Shown one piece after another: positions 1 to 11,644 of a DNA stretch of 42,007 bases. The stretch is from Anaerolineales bacterium (lineage in GTDB: Bacteria > Chloroflexota > Anaerolineae > Anaerolineales > Villigracilaceae). The stretch is from NCBI GenBank assembly GCA_017882125.1, contig JADGQC010000004.1, positions 1-42,007 of the forward strand, given 5' to 3'. Under the pieces are notes generated by a model. The model was not told where the DNA came from. It ran no database searches and saw only the letters and a list, made by a program, of their open reading frames with translations. Position 1 is the first letter of the stretch, and the number at the start of each line of letters is the position of its first letter. The translations under genes and the position numbers were made by a program.

Positions 1-83
1 CCGGAGTGGCGGAACTGGCAGACGCGCACGACTCAAACTCGTGTTCCCTGACGGGATTGTGGGTTCAAGTCCCACCTTCGGCA
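1..83 (+). tRNA. tRNA-Leu (anticodon CAA), first base cut off
   Basis: The cloverleaf is complete except for the first G of the acceptor stem, which lies just outside the window. The anticodon stem CACGA/TCGTG (27-31/39-43) encloses the loop CTCAAAC with anticodon CAA at 34-36, which reads UUG leucine codons. A long variable arm (about 44-57) and a T-arm with TTCAAGT fit a class II leucine tRNA. The 3' strand CTTCGGC pairs with (G)CCGGAG and is followed by discriminator A83. CCA is not encoded. A manganese riboswitch begins only about 20 nt downstream. Confidence 0.95.
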
Positions 84-103
84 TTATATCAAGAAAAGGA
101 CTC

Positions 104-202
104 TTTGTCGGGGAGTAGCGCCCGCATATGCGGGGCAGGTGATCGTCAACACGGAGGAAACTCCCGGTTGCCTGTGCGCAATCAAGCGTTCGCGAGACCG
201 CC
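104..202 (+). promoter_or_regulatory. yybP-ykoY family Mn2+ riboswitch aptamer
   Basis: The hallmark GGGGAGTAGC lies at 110-119. It is followed by a short hairpin (CCCGCA/TGCGGG, 121-134) and then the conserved arm TCGTCAACACGGAGGAAAC (143-161), whose GAAA-capped hairpin leads into CTCCCGG. The 3' side carries GCGAGACC (192-199). These blocks, in this order, match the yybP-ykoY motif as known from Bacillus. P1 would pair GTCGG (107-111) with CCGCC (198-202), with one mismatch. The P1 3' strand is also the 5' arm of the following terminator, so ligand-stabilised P1 should prevent termination (an ON switch). Members of this class sense Mn2+ and control Mn2+ exporters and P-type ATPases. Here the first gene downstream is glgC and the second is a P-type ATPase. 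Confidence 0.9.
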
Positions 203-225
203 ATCCAGGTGGTCTCGCTTTTTTT
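192..225 (+). terminator. Intrinsic terminator of the Mn2+ riboswitch
   Basis: An 11-bp stem (192-202 with 208-218, one G-T pair) with loop ATCCA is followed by seven T residues (219-225). Its 5' arm overlaps the conserved GAGACC and P1 3' strand of the aptamer, which is the arrangement expected for transcriptional control. Confidence 0.9.
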
Positions 226-334
226 GTCACATTTGCGAATGCGACTGGAGATTTAATCAACAATTGAACTGGCGTGCCTGATTTTTCTGGATTATTATTG
301 ATTTGTTTGTGAATGCAGCGTGGAGGAGAGACCA

Positions 335-1600
335 ATGCCTGGCATAAATGATATTTTGGCGGTAGTGCTGGGGGGTGGACGTGGTACCCGACTCTTTCCT
401 TTAACCAAATTACGCTCCAAACCAGCCGTACCCATCGCCGGAAAATATCGCCTGATCGATATTCCCATCAGCAACTGCATCAACTCCGGCATATACCGGA
501 TCGATGTGCTGACCCAGTTCAACTCCCATTCCCTCCATCGCCATATCAACCAGACCTATAACTTCGACCAATTCCACACCGGGTTTGTGGAGATCCTGGC
601 AGCCGAGCAGACGCTCGAATCCGCAGACTGGTACCAGGGTACTGCGGATGCCCTGCGCAAACAGATCTTCCAGATCCGTTCCGCGCGGGCTAAATATGTG
701 CTCATCCTGGCAGGTGATCACCTCTACCGGATGGATTACGCCCCCATGGCCAAATTCCACTGGGAGAACAATGCGGATATCACCGTTGCGGTCCAACCGG
801 TAGTTCGCGATGAAGCCTCCCGCCTGGGGATCTTGAAACGCAGTAAAGATGGACGGATCAGCGATTTCACTGAAAAGCCCAAAGACCCGGCTGTCCTCTC
901 AAAATTCGCCAACCGGGCAGACAAAAAGCATCCGTTCCTCGGATCCATGGGTATTTATTTCTTTAATACGGAAGTCTTGATCGACCTATTGCGCGACAAC
1001 CCGCATTTCGACGATTTCGGCGGTGACATAATTCCGTTCGCGATCCACAATTGTGATGTTTATGGTTATGATTTTGAAGGCTATTGGAGGGATATCGGAA
1101 CGATCCGATCTTTCTACGAGGCCAACCTTGACCTGTCCTGCCAAAATCCGTCTTTTAACTTCTTTGACACCGAGCGCCCCGTCTATACCCACTCGCGTTT
1201 CCTGCCGGGTTCCGTGGTCGAGGACAGCCACCTGAAGGATGTGCTGCTGGCCGATGGCTGCCAGATCCATCAAGCCGAGATCACCCATTCGGTCATCGGG
1301 GTGCGCAGCGTAATAGCCGCCGGGACAAATATCAATGATAGCGTTTTGATGGGAGCGGACTATTATGTGGATGATTCCACTTCGGATCCTGGCAAACCCC
1401 CCATCGGCATCGGGCCGGAATGCATCATCGATGGTGCCATCATCGACAAGAACGCCCGGGTTGGCAGGGATGTAAGCATCCACCCCTTCCCGCCTGGCAC
1501 TGATATTACCAACGAGAACTGGGTCGTCCAGGATGGAATTGTGGTCATCCCAAAAAATGCTGTGCTCCCCAGCGGCACGAAAATCGGACCTGCCGCCTGA
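335..1600 (+). CDS. glgC: Glucose-1-phosphate adenylyltransferase (ADP-glucose pyrophosphorylase)
   Basis: Makes ADP-glucose from ATP and glucose-1-phosphate, the committed step of bacterial glycogen synthesis in the cytoplasm. The 421-residue length is normal for GlgC. The nucleotide-binding loop GGGRGTRLFPLT is at residues 13-24, KPAVPIAGKYRLID follows at about 29, GDHLYRMDY starts at 127, and the sugar-phosphate-binding EKP is at about 180. The C-terminal third has the left-handed beta-helix pattern of repeated I/V-G-x-x segments. The ATG at 335 was chosen because GGAGGAG (322-328) sits 6 nt upstream; an in-frame GTG at 320 lies before that site. The gene is first after the Mn2+ riboswitch, and only 44 nt separate it from the ATPase, so the two are probably co-transcribed. 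Family members use a divalent metal for catalysis. Confidence 0.96.
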   Translation: MPGINDILAVVLGGGRGTRLFPLTKLRSKPAVPIAGKYRLIDIPISNCINSGIYRIDVLTQFNSHSLHRHINQTYNFDQFHTGFVEILAAEQTLESADWYQGTADALRKQIFQIRSARAKYVLILAGDHLYRMDYAPMAKFHWENNADITVAVQPVVRDEASRLGILKRSKDGRISDFTEKPKDPAVLSKFANRADKKHPFLGSMGIYFFNTEVLIDLLRDNPHFDDFGGDIIPFAIHNCDVYGYDFEGYWRDIGTIRSFYEANLDLSCQNPSFNFFDTERPVYTHSRFLPGSVVEDSHLKDVLLADGCQIHQAEITHSVIGVRSVIAAGTNINDSVLMGADYYVDDSTSDPGKPPIGIGPECIIDGAIIDKNARVGRDVSIHPFPPGTDITNENWVVQDGIVVIPKNAVLPSGTKIGPAA

Positions 1601-1644
1601 TCCCGATCCACGATCTGTCATTCCTGTATTGGAGATAACACGCA

Positions 1645-4596
1645 ATGAAAATAAAGTCCCCCCAGGATAACATTGCCACACCGAAACCTGAACCCTGGCA
1701 CGCGCTGACAGCAGAAGAAGTTCTCGATTACCTAAAAGTCCGCGAGAATGGGCTTTCTGACTCGGAAGCAGCCGAGCGGATGAAACAATATGGTCCAAAT
1801 CAGCTCACCGAGGCAGTACGCCCGGGATTCCTTAAACTCATTTGGGAACAGTTCAACAATTTCATTGTCATCCTCCTAATCGTGGCAGCCTTGATCTCCG
1901 CATTTCTAGGAGAATGGATCGATGCATCCGCAATCCTCGCAATCGTTGTTTTAAATGCAGTACTTGGAATCATTCAAGAACGCCGCGCTGAAGAAGCTCT
2001 GGCAGCTCTGCAAAAATTAGCCGCCCCGGAGGCACACGTAATGCGCGCGGGAAAACGAACCGCTGTCCCAGCGCGGGAGTTGGTACCTGGCGATATTGTC
2101 TTTCTCGAGTCCGGGAACCACGTCCCGGCTGACTTGCGATTGCTCGAAGCGCATAATTTGCAAGTCGAAGAAGCAGCCTTGACGGGCGAATCGCTGCCGG
2201 TAAATAAGAACGCGGCTTTGAAACTTGAGAAGAACATACCACTGGGTGACCGTAGGAACACCGCGTTCATTGGAACTATGGTTACCTATGGGCGTGGGCG
2301 CGGCGTGGTTATCGCAACCGGAATGCGCACCCAGCTCGGTTTGATCGCCAAGATGCTCGAGGGAGTAGAGAACGAAGAGACACCGCTCCAACAAAGACTT
2401 GACCAGTTGGGAAAAACGCTCGGCTGGGGCGCCCTGGCAATTTGCGCCCTCGTATTTATCGTAGCCGTATTGCGGAACACCGACCTGACAATTATCACCG
2501 CTCCTGGGGGTGGATTGCTGGATTACTTAAGTGCCACAAAAAAACAAATCGTCAACATGTTCATGCTGGCCGTTGGGTTGGCGATTGCCGCGGTACCCGA
2601 AGGACTGCCAGCAGTAGTCACAATAACCCTGGCGTTGGGCATGCGTGAAATGATCCGTCATCATGCTCTCATCCGCCGGCTCTCATCCGTGGAAACTCTA
2701 GGCTCTGCCACCGTCATCTGTTCCGATAAAACCGGCACTCTGACGCAGAATGAAATGACAGTCACGCGGGTCTGGGTGGATGGGCTGTTCGTCACCGTGA
2801 CCGGCTCGGGCTATTCCCGGCGGGGTGAGTTCCAGGTGGAAGGTAAAACGATAGATCTGCACGAATATCCTGGCGTCGGGACAGCTCTTTGGCTTGGTGC
2901 ACTAAATAATGATGCCCAGCTCGAGTTGGTCGAAGGTGACGACCAGTCCTACCGGATCGTGGGTGACCCAACTGAAGGCTCCCTATTAATTGCAGCAGCT
3001 AAAACAGATGCAACCCATGTGGAACTGCACAAGGCTTATCCCCGCCAGGACGAGGTGCCATTCGACTCGGAACGCAAGCGCATGGTCACCATCCATGACA
3101 TCCGCGAGCCCAGGTCAAATGACGTATCCCCGTTTACGGACAACAAATTGCAGGGCTGGGACGTGATCGCCGTCAAAGGTGCGCCCGACCTGGTATTGGA
3201 CCTGTGTTCGTCCTATCAGACTGTCGATGACAAATCAAATCCGATGAACGAATCCATCCGCCAGCGCATCCGGGACGCCAACGACATAATGACCCAGGAT
3301 GCCCTGCGTGTATTGGCGTTGGCTTACCGGGTGGTTAAAGAGGCCCCCAAGGCGGATTCTGTCTCAGTGGATGAATTGGAAAAGGACCTGGTCTTCATCG
3401 GAATGGTGGGGATGATCGATCCCCCCCGGGAAGAGGTTAAACCGGCCATGCTTAGGGCTGCCCATGCCGGTATCCGCACGGTCATGATCACCGGCGATTA
3501 TCCCAACACTGCCCGAGCAGTTGCACAAGAAATAGGGCTGATGATACCCGGTCACCAAGTACTGACTGGTGCAGATCTGGATCGAATGAGTGACGATGTC
3601 TTGAAAGATGAGATCGAATTGGTGGACGTGTTCGCACGGGTTTCCCCCGAACATAAAATGCGCATCGTGGATGCCCTGCAGGCCAATGGAGAAGTGGTTG
3701 CCATGACCGGCGACGGAGTAAACGACGCTCCGGCCATCAAACGCTCCGACATAGGTATCGCCATGGGCATCACCGGTACGGATGTGGCCAAGGAAACAGC
3801 CGACATGGTGCTGACTGATGATAACTATGTCAGCATTGTGGCCGCGGTGGAACAGGGCCGGATCATTTATAACAACATCCGGAAATTTGTGTTCTTTCTG
3901 CTCTCCAGCAATGTCGCTGAAATCATGGTCATTTTCCTGGCGACCCTGGCAGGTCTGCCCGCCCCGCTGACTGTAATCCAACTCCTTTGGTTGAACCTCA
4001 TCACGGATGGTGCTCCTGCCCTGGCCCTTGCAATGGAAAGGGGTGACCCCGATATTATGAACCGCCCGCCGCGCCCAAAGAAAGAACCCATAATCAACTC
4101 ATCCATGCGTACGGGCATTATTATCCAAACCATCACTCAAACCGGCGCGGTATTGACAGCTTTTTCGCTGGGATTATTGTGGGAACTCAAAGCATTGGGA
4201 TTTGGCCTGCCGCAGGGAATTAACCCATTAGCCTACCTGCTCGGGTTTAACTGGCATTCAGTAAATTTGGAAAATGTCCGCACTGCTGAGACCATGGCCT
4301 TCATGACCCTCTCTCTGTGTGAATTATTCCGCGCTTACACGGTCCGTTCGGAAAAGGTTTCTCTTGCCACCATTGGGATTTTTTCAAACAAGTGGATGCA
4401 ATACGCTGTTGGATCGTCGATTGTCCTGCTTTTACTTGTATGTGTAGTACCTTTCCTGCAAAATATCTTCAATACTCATTTCATGTCGGGGCCTGAGTGG
4501 GCTGTAGTCCTGGGTCTTTCGTCCATACCAGCAATATCCGAGGAAATCACCAAACTCTTTTTACGGATGCGAGAGAAGAACAGTGCATCGGCCTAA
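1645..4596 (+). CDS. P-type cation ATPase, P-IIA (SERCA/PacL-like), probable Mn2+ or Ca2+ exporter
   Basis: An ATP-driven cation pump of the cytoplasmic membrane, 983 residues. The N-terminal cation-ATPase domain starts at about 17. The actuator motif TGES is at 180-183, the phosphorylated aspartate is D361 in DKTGTLT, and the hinge TGDGVNDAP is at 688-696. M4 has the PEGLPA motif, M5 has SSNVAE with the Asn and Glu found in SERCA, and M6 has NLITDG with Asn, Thr and Asp. These are the calcium-site residues of the P-IIA group. Sequence alone does not separate Ca2+ from Mn2+ transport. The Mn2+ riboswitch upstream favours Mn2+ export, as for riboswitch-controlled pumps elsewhere. It lies 44 nt after glgC and ends in a shared terminator. 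Confidence 0.93.
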   Translation: MKIKSPQDNIATPKPEPWHALTAEEVLDYLKVRENGLSDSEAAERMKQYGPNQLTEAVRPGFLKLIWEQFNNFIVILLIVAALISAFLGEWIDASAILAIVVLNAVLGIIQERRAEEALAALQKLAAPEAHVMRAGKRTAVPARELVPGDIVFLESGNHVPADLRLLEAHNLQVEEAALTGESLPVNKNAALKLEKNIPLGDRRNTAFIGTMVTYGRGRGVVIATGMRTQLGLIAKMLEGVENEETPLQQRLDQLGKTLGWGALAICALVFIVAVLRNTDLTIITAPGGGLLDYLSATKKQIVNMFMLAVGLAIAAVPEGLPAVVTITLALGMREMIRHHALIRRLSSVETLGSATVICSDKTGTLTQNEMTVTRVWVDGLFVTVTGSGYSRRGEFQVEGKTIDLHEYPGVGTALWLGALNNDAQLELVEGDDQSYRIVGDPTEGSLLIAAAKTDATHVELHKAYPRQDEVPFDSERKRMVTIHDIREPRSNDVSPFTDNKLQGWDVIAVKGAPDLVLDLCSSYQTVDDKSNPMNESIRQRIRDANDIMTQDALRVLALAYRVVKEAPKADSVSVDELEKDLVFIGMVGMIDPPREEVKPAMLRAAHAGIRTVMITGDYPNTARAVAQEIGLMIPGHQVLTGADLDRMSDDVLKDEIELVDVFARVSPEHKMRIVDALQANGEVVAMTGDGVNDAPAIKRSDIGIAMGITGTDVAKETADMVLTDDNYVSIVAAVEQGRIIYNNIRKFVFFLLSSNVAEIMVIFLATLAGLPAPLTVIQLLWLNLITDGAPALALAMERGDPDIMNRPPRPKKEPIINSSMRTGIIIQTITQTGAVLTAFSLGLLWELKALGFGLPQGINPLAYLLGFNWHSVNLENVRTAETMAFMTLSLCELFRAYTVRSEKVSLATIGIFSNKWMQYAVGSSIVLLLLVCVVPFLQNIFNTHFMSGPEWAVVLGLSSIPAISEEITKLFLRMREKNSASA

Positions 4597-4640
4597 ATAA
4601 AATTAGAGGGCTGCATTCCTGGCAGCCCTCTAATTTTATT
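4596..4640. terminator. Bidirectional terminator between convergent genes
   Basis: A perfect 19-bp inverted repeat (4596-4614 and 4622-4640, loop ATTCCTG) has a GC-rich core and AT-rich ends, so it gives a U-rich tail in both directions. It overlaps the ATPase stop codon and sits 11 nt from the end of the opposing gene. Confidence 0.9.
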
Positions 4641-4651
4641 AAACACAATTA

Positions 4652-5455
4652 TTAACCTGTCTTGAGTCCGACCACCTGGTGGATGATGGTCAGCAAAACC
4701 CGCAGGTTCGGGATGGTGGAGGCCGGAGCACTGGCTCCACTGAACCAGCCGCCGTCCTTCCGGGAAACCTTTAGAACTCCCCGATTGATGGAGACTTCTT
4801 TAACCTCCGACCAGGGATATGTCTTTTTGCTGATCGTAATCCCGGATTTGCTGACCGTCACGGGTCCGGTGACGACCGGCTGCCCTGAGTTATATTGTCC
4901 GGTTGCAAGTTCATACAAACGGGGGAAGATATTTTCATCGATCAGATTCGCCAGTTCCTCGATCTTGCCGATGGAATCCGCCATCACCAGGCGCTGGTCC
5001 TGGCGATTGAGTAAAGTATAGACATGCGTGGTGCCGGTGTAAATACCATTGGTGTAATGACGGGTAATGGCCGATTTCATCGAGACTATGTCTTCCCACT
5101 GCCAGAGCTGGAGACCTTTCCGGTCGCTATAGGCAAACCCGCGCTCACAAACCAGCGCACCTTTTTTCCAATTGCTGTAGGCGCCCCAGCCAGCCAGCAC
5201 GCCGAATGCCACCAGAAAAAAAGCGATCACCAGCGGGACGGGCAGCTTATCATCGATCATGGCAGGACCATTCTGCTGGTAGGCCAGGTAGGTTGTGTAA
5301 ATGCCAAATAATAAGACGAGCGCGGCTCCCGCAAGGAGTACCAGGCATATTACGAGATTGCCCAATCGGTTCCAATTTTTAACCGGGTAATAAGTGCGCC
5401 GGACGCCCAAACCGGTTACGGGATTATATATTTCGGGGTTTTGCAGATCGTTCAT
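4652..5455 (-). CDS. Membrane protein of unknown function (DUF6585-like)
   Basis: 267 residues with two predicted membrane segments, at about 31-57 (rich in L, V, A, I) and 71-92 (PVPLVIAFFLVAFGVLAGWG). A soluble region follows with repeated short beta-type stretches such as LQLWQWEDI and YPWSEVKEV. This alternation of a W-(E/S)-(D/E)-(I/V) strand with basic segments resembles PH-like or DUF6585-type proteins, but the match is from memory and the function is unknown. The start at 5455 has AGAGGG just upstream. A hairpin terminator separates it from mreB, so it may have its own promoter or depend on read-through from the atp operon. Confidence 0.75.
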   Translation of the reverse strand: MNDLQNPEIYNPVTGLGVRRTYYPVKNWNRLGNLVICLVLLAGAALVLLFGIYTTYLAYQQNGPAMIDDKLPVPLVIAFFLVAFGVLAGWGAYSNWKKGALVCERGFAYSDRKGLQLWQWEDIVSMKSAITRHYTNGIYTGTTHVYTLLNRQDQRLVMADSIGKIEELANLIDENIFPRLYELATGQYNSGQPVVTGPVTVSKSGITISKKTYPWSEVKEVSINRGVLKVSRKDGGWFSGASAPASTIPNLRVLLTIIHQVVGLKTG

Positions 5456-5466
5456 GGGACCCTCTT

Positions 5467-5496
5467 AATAAAAGACCGGGCAAGGAAAGCCCGGTC
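5467..5496 (-). terminator. Intrinsic terminator after the mreB-like gene
   Basis: Read on the minus strand, GACCGGGC pairs with GCCCGGTC (5474-5481 and 5489-5496) around a 7-nt loop and is followed by TTTTATT. It lies directly after the stop of the mreB-like gene (5505) and before the next start (5455). Confidence 0.8.
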
Positions 5497-5504
5497 ACGC
5501 AGGT

Positions 5505-6524
5505 TTATACAGGTGGCAAGTTGCGCTTGATGATGGAGTACATCCCGAGCGCCTTGACCGCTCCCTCCACCACGCAGGTAGTGGGGTTATCGACCATGTA
5601 TGCTGGTATGCCAAGGGCTTTCGTAAGCAATTTATCCATCCCGCGCAACAGTGCCCCCCCACCGCACAACGCCACACCCCGGTCGATGATATCTGAAACC
5701 AGTTCGGGGGGCGTCTTTTCGAGCACGCGCCGGCAGGTCTCTATGACCTGCTTGAGAGGTTCCTGGAGAGCCTCGACCACTTCCCCGGTTGTCAGGGTAA
5801 CCGGGCGGGGGAGACCGCTGACCTGGTCCTGCCCCTGGACTTCCAGGCTTTCTTCCTTGTCCTGTGGGATGGCGGCGCCGATCTTGATCTTCAATTGTTC
5901 CGCGGTGGAAGGACCGATGATCACCCCGTATTTTTTTCGGACGTAAGTGACGATGGCCTCGTCAAGCTGGGCTCCGCCGGAACGCATCGTTTCTGCCGAG
6001 ACAATGCCATACATCGAAATGACCGCAGCCTGGGTGACCCCGCCGCCAAGGCAGATGACCATATTGCCTGAGGGCGAGCCGATGGGGAGATCCACTCCCA
6101 GGGCGGCTGCCAAAGGCTGCTGGATGAGATAGGCATCCCGGCTGCCGGCCTGGAGGACCGCTTCATGGACAGCGCGCGATTCCACACTGGTCACACCATA
6201 GGGAACGGTGATCATGACCCGCGGGCGGAAGACGCGCATGGGTCCACTCACGCGCCGGATCAAGTGATGCAGGAGGGCTTCGGTGATTTCGTAATCTGCC
6301 ACCACACCGTTCTGAAGAGGACTGGCGACCTCGAGAGTTTCATCCGAGACGCGTCCCTGCATTCCGGCCGCTTCCAATCCAAGGGCAACGATCTTTTGCT
6401 CCTTGATGACGATGGCAACAATGGTCGGTTCGTCCACTAAAATACCGCTGCCGTCGGCGATCCGTGTCTGGATCGTGCCGAGGTCAATCCCCAGGTCCTT
6501 GGAAAAGGAGAACGCGTTAGGCAT
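5505..6524 (-). CDS. MreB-like actin homologue with an altered phosphate-2 loop
   Basis: 339 residues, normal MreB length. MreB forms ATP-dependent filaments under the membrane that guide cell-wall synthesis and rod shape. Visible motifs are phosphate-1 IDLGT (residues 13-17), DEPTIVAI, the RVMITVPYGVTSVESRA connection, and adenosine-loop CGGGALLRGMD near the C terminus. The second phosphate loop reads ICLGGGVTQ: the aspartate that normally opens it (D-I-G-G-G-T-T) is Cys158, and the first Thr is Val. ATP hydrolysis may therefore be weak or absent. No mreC or mreD is adjacent. The gene starts 19 nt after atpC and probably belongs to the atp operon transcript. The Shine-Dalgarno is weak (GAG at about 8-10 nt). 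It could be a specialised second MreB rather than the housekeeping copy. Confidence 0.85.
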   Translation of the reverse strand: MPNAFSFSKDLGIDLGTIQTRIADGSGILVDEPTIVAIVIKEQKIVALGLEAAGMQGRVSDETLEVASPLQNGVVADYEITEALLHHLIRRVSGPMRVFRPRVMITVPYGVTSVESRAVHEAVLQAGSRDAYLIQQPLAAALGVDLPIGSPSGNMVICLGGGVTQAAVISMYGIVSAETMRSGGAQLDEAIVTYVRKKYGVIIGPSTAEQLKIKIGAAIPQDKEESLEVQGQDQVSGLPRPVTLTTGEVVEALQEPLKQVIETCRRVLEKTPPELVSDIIDRGVALCGGGALLRGMDKLLTKALGIPAYMVDNPTTCVVEGAVKALGMYSIIKRNLPPV

Positions 6525-6543
6525 TAATCAATCTCGATGCGGG

Positions 6544-6984
6544 TCAATCAGAAATCCGAGGCGGTTTGGCAGGGGTGTGACGGTAACGTTTAACCGCGTC
6601 CAGGCGCAAGTTGGACTTGCGCAGAGCAGCTTCCATTTTCAAATAGGAATCCGTGTCAGCAGGAACACCTTTTGCAAGGATCTCCTGGGCACGCTTGCGG
6701 GCAGCTTCAGCGCGGGCAACATCGATCTCCTCGACGTTTTCCGCGGCGTCGGCCAGAACGGTGACGATATCGGGCTGCACCTCGGCAACTCCGCCAGCCA
6801 CGGTGAATACTTCCTCTTTCCCACCGGAGCGCACTTTAATAATGCCAATTTTGAGGGTGGTAAGCAAGGGGGCGTGATGAGGCAGGATGCCCATTTCGCC
6901 GTCCGTGCCAGGAAGGACAACGATATCAACATCCCCTGCGTAGACCATACGATCCTGGGAAACGATTTCACAACGAATGGACAT
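6544..6984 (-). CDS. atpC: F1-ATPase epsilon subunit
   Basis: The central-stalk subunit of ATP synthase, which couples rotor to catalytic head and inhibits ATP hydrolysis. 146 residues, near the usual 130-140. The N-terminal beta-sandwich is recognisable from MSIRCEIVSQDRMVYAG and GEMGILPHHAPLLTTLKIG; the second is the strongest family signature. The C-terminal part (about 85-135) is the two-helix hairpin, rich in Ala, Glu and Lys. The tail after about 130 is basic and proline-containing, slightly longer than typical. It lies 113 nt after atpD, an unusually wide gap for this operon, with no gene in the gap. Confidence 0.93.
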   Translation of the reverse strand: MSIRCEIVSQDRMVYAGDVDIVVLPGTDGEMGILPHHAPLLTTLKIGIIKVRSGGKEEVFTVAGGVAEVQPDIVTVLADAAENVEEIDVARAEAARKRAQEILAKGVPADTDSYLKMEAALRKSNLRLDAVKRYRHTPAKPPRISD

Positions 6985-7097
6985 AGTTTTTCATTTTCGC
7001 AGATTCACAATTTCATGAACGCAAGGTTACGGGTCGGTATGGACGCCTGGGTCAAAATATGGAAGGCAACACCTTCGACCTTCAAATTTGCTAAAAG

Positions 7098-9418
<2,321 letters not shown>

Positions 9419-9432
9419 GCTTTTTCTTTATC

Positions 9433-11094
<1,662 letters not shown>

Positions 11095-11287
11095 TTAGCC
11101 TCCCGGCCAACAAATGTTGATTTTGATCTCAAGCAAAGTAATTTACGCACGACTGCCCGGATGGAAAGCGCGTATCCGGGCACGCCGAAGGAAACTGTCG
11201 ATCTTTGAAGAGCCGTTGCCCGGTTTTGTTGGAAATATCCTGCGCGGGCGACCGCTTTGTGAAGGCCGGTCCAAACCGGGCGGGCTA

Positions 11288-11316
11288 ATGATACCTGAAA
11301 GCGCGGGCATTGTCTA
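11288..11316 (-). promoter_or_regulatory. Sigma70-type promoter of the atpA operon
   Basis: On the minus strand TAGACA (11311-11316) and TATCAT (11288-11293) are separated by exactly 17 nt, each one base from consensus. Transcription would start near 11281, leaving a leader of about 190 nt before atpA. That leader can form a hairpin of GCCCGGAT with ATCCGGGC (11155-11162 and 11174-11181) without a U tract, and a smaller CCGG hairpin near 11266-11279. No known leader RNA was recognised. Confidence 0.75.
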
Positions 11317-11434
11317 GTTTTCCCATGATATGGGCTGAGAACAAGTTCTTTACAGATACTTCACTGGCAACTTAGGGTGGAGTGATCAAGGGAAAAGTGA
11401 CATCCATACGGGTGATCCTCAAGTAAAAGAAACT

Positions 11435-11497
11435 GTATTCGTTTGTTTTTGGTAAATAAAGAGGAACAAACGAATACCGCCAAAATTTAGTTATAAT
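11435..11497 (+). promoter_or_regulatory. Promoter region with a 13-bp inverted repeat, upstream of the RecB-like nuclease
   Basis: GTATTCGTTTGTT (11435-11447) is repeated in perfect inverted orientation as AACAAACGAATAC (11465-11477) across a 17-nt spacer. A consensus -10 TATAAT follows at 11492-11497. With normal spacing the -35 position would fall inside the right arm, where no TTGACA-like sequence is seen. This is what an activator site or repressor operator would look like. A transcribed hairpin is less likely because the repeat lies upstream of the -10. About 150 nt remain before the coding start at 11645. Confidence 0.6.
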
Positions 11498-11644
11498 CTC
11501 GGAAGAACTTTCATTATATAATCTCCATTGAACGTGAGGCCTTCGCTCATTGAATCAAATCTATCGGAAAATATTCTATCCGGTAGACGCATTCCAGGTT
11601 TCACACTTGGAGGATCAGAGCCCAGCCGTAAAAAAAGGTGCTTT

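Noticed and set aside
320-334. Upstream GTG start for glgC
   Set aside because: The GGAGGAG ribosome-binding site lies inside this stretch, at the correct distance for the ATG at 335.
11155-11181. Hairpin in the atpA leader as a possible terminator or riboswitch
   Set aside because: It has no U tract and no similarity to known leader motifs; kept only as part of the leader description.
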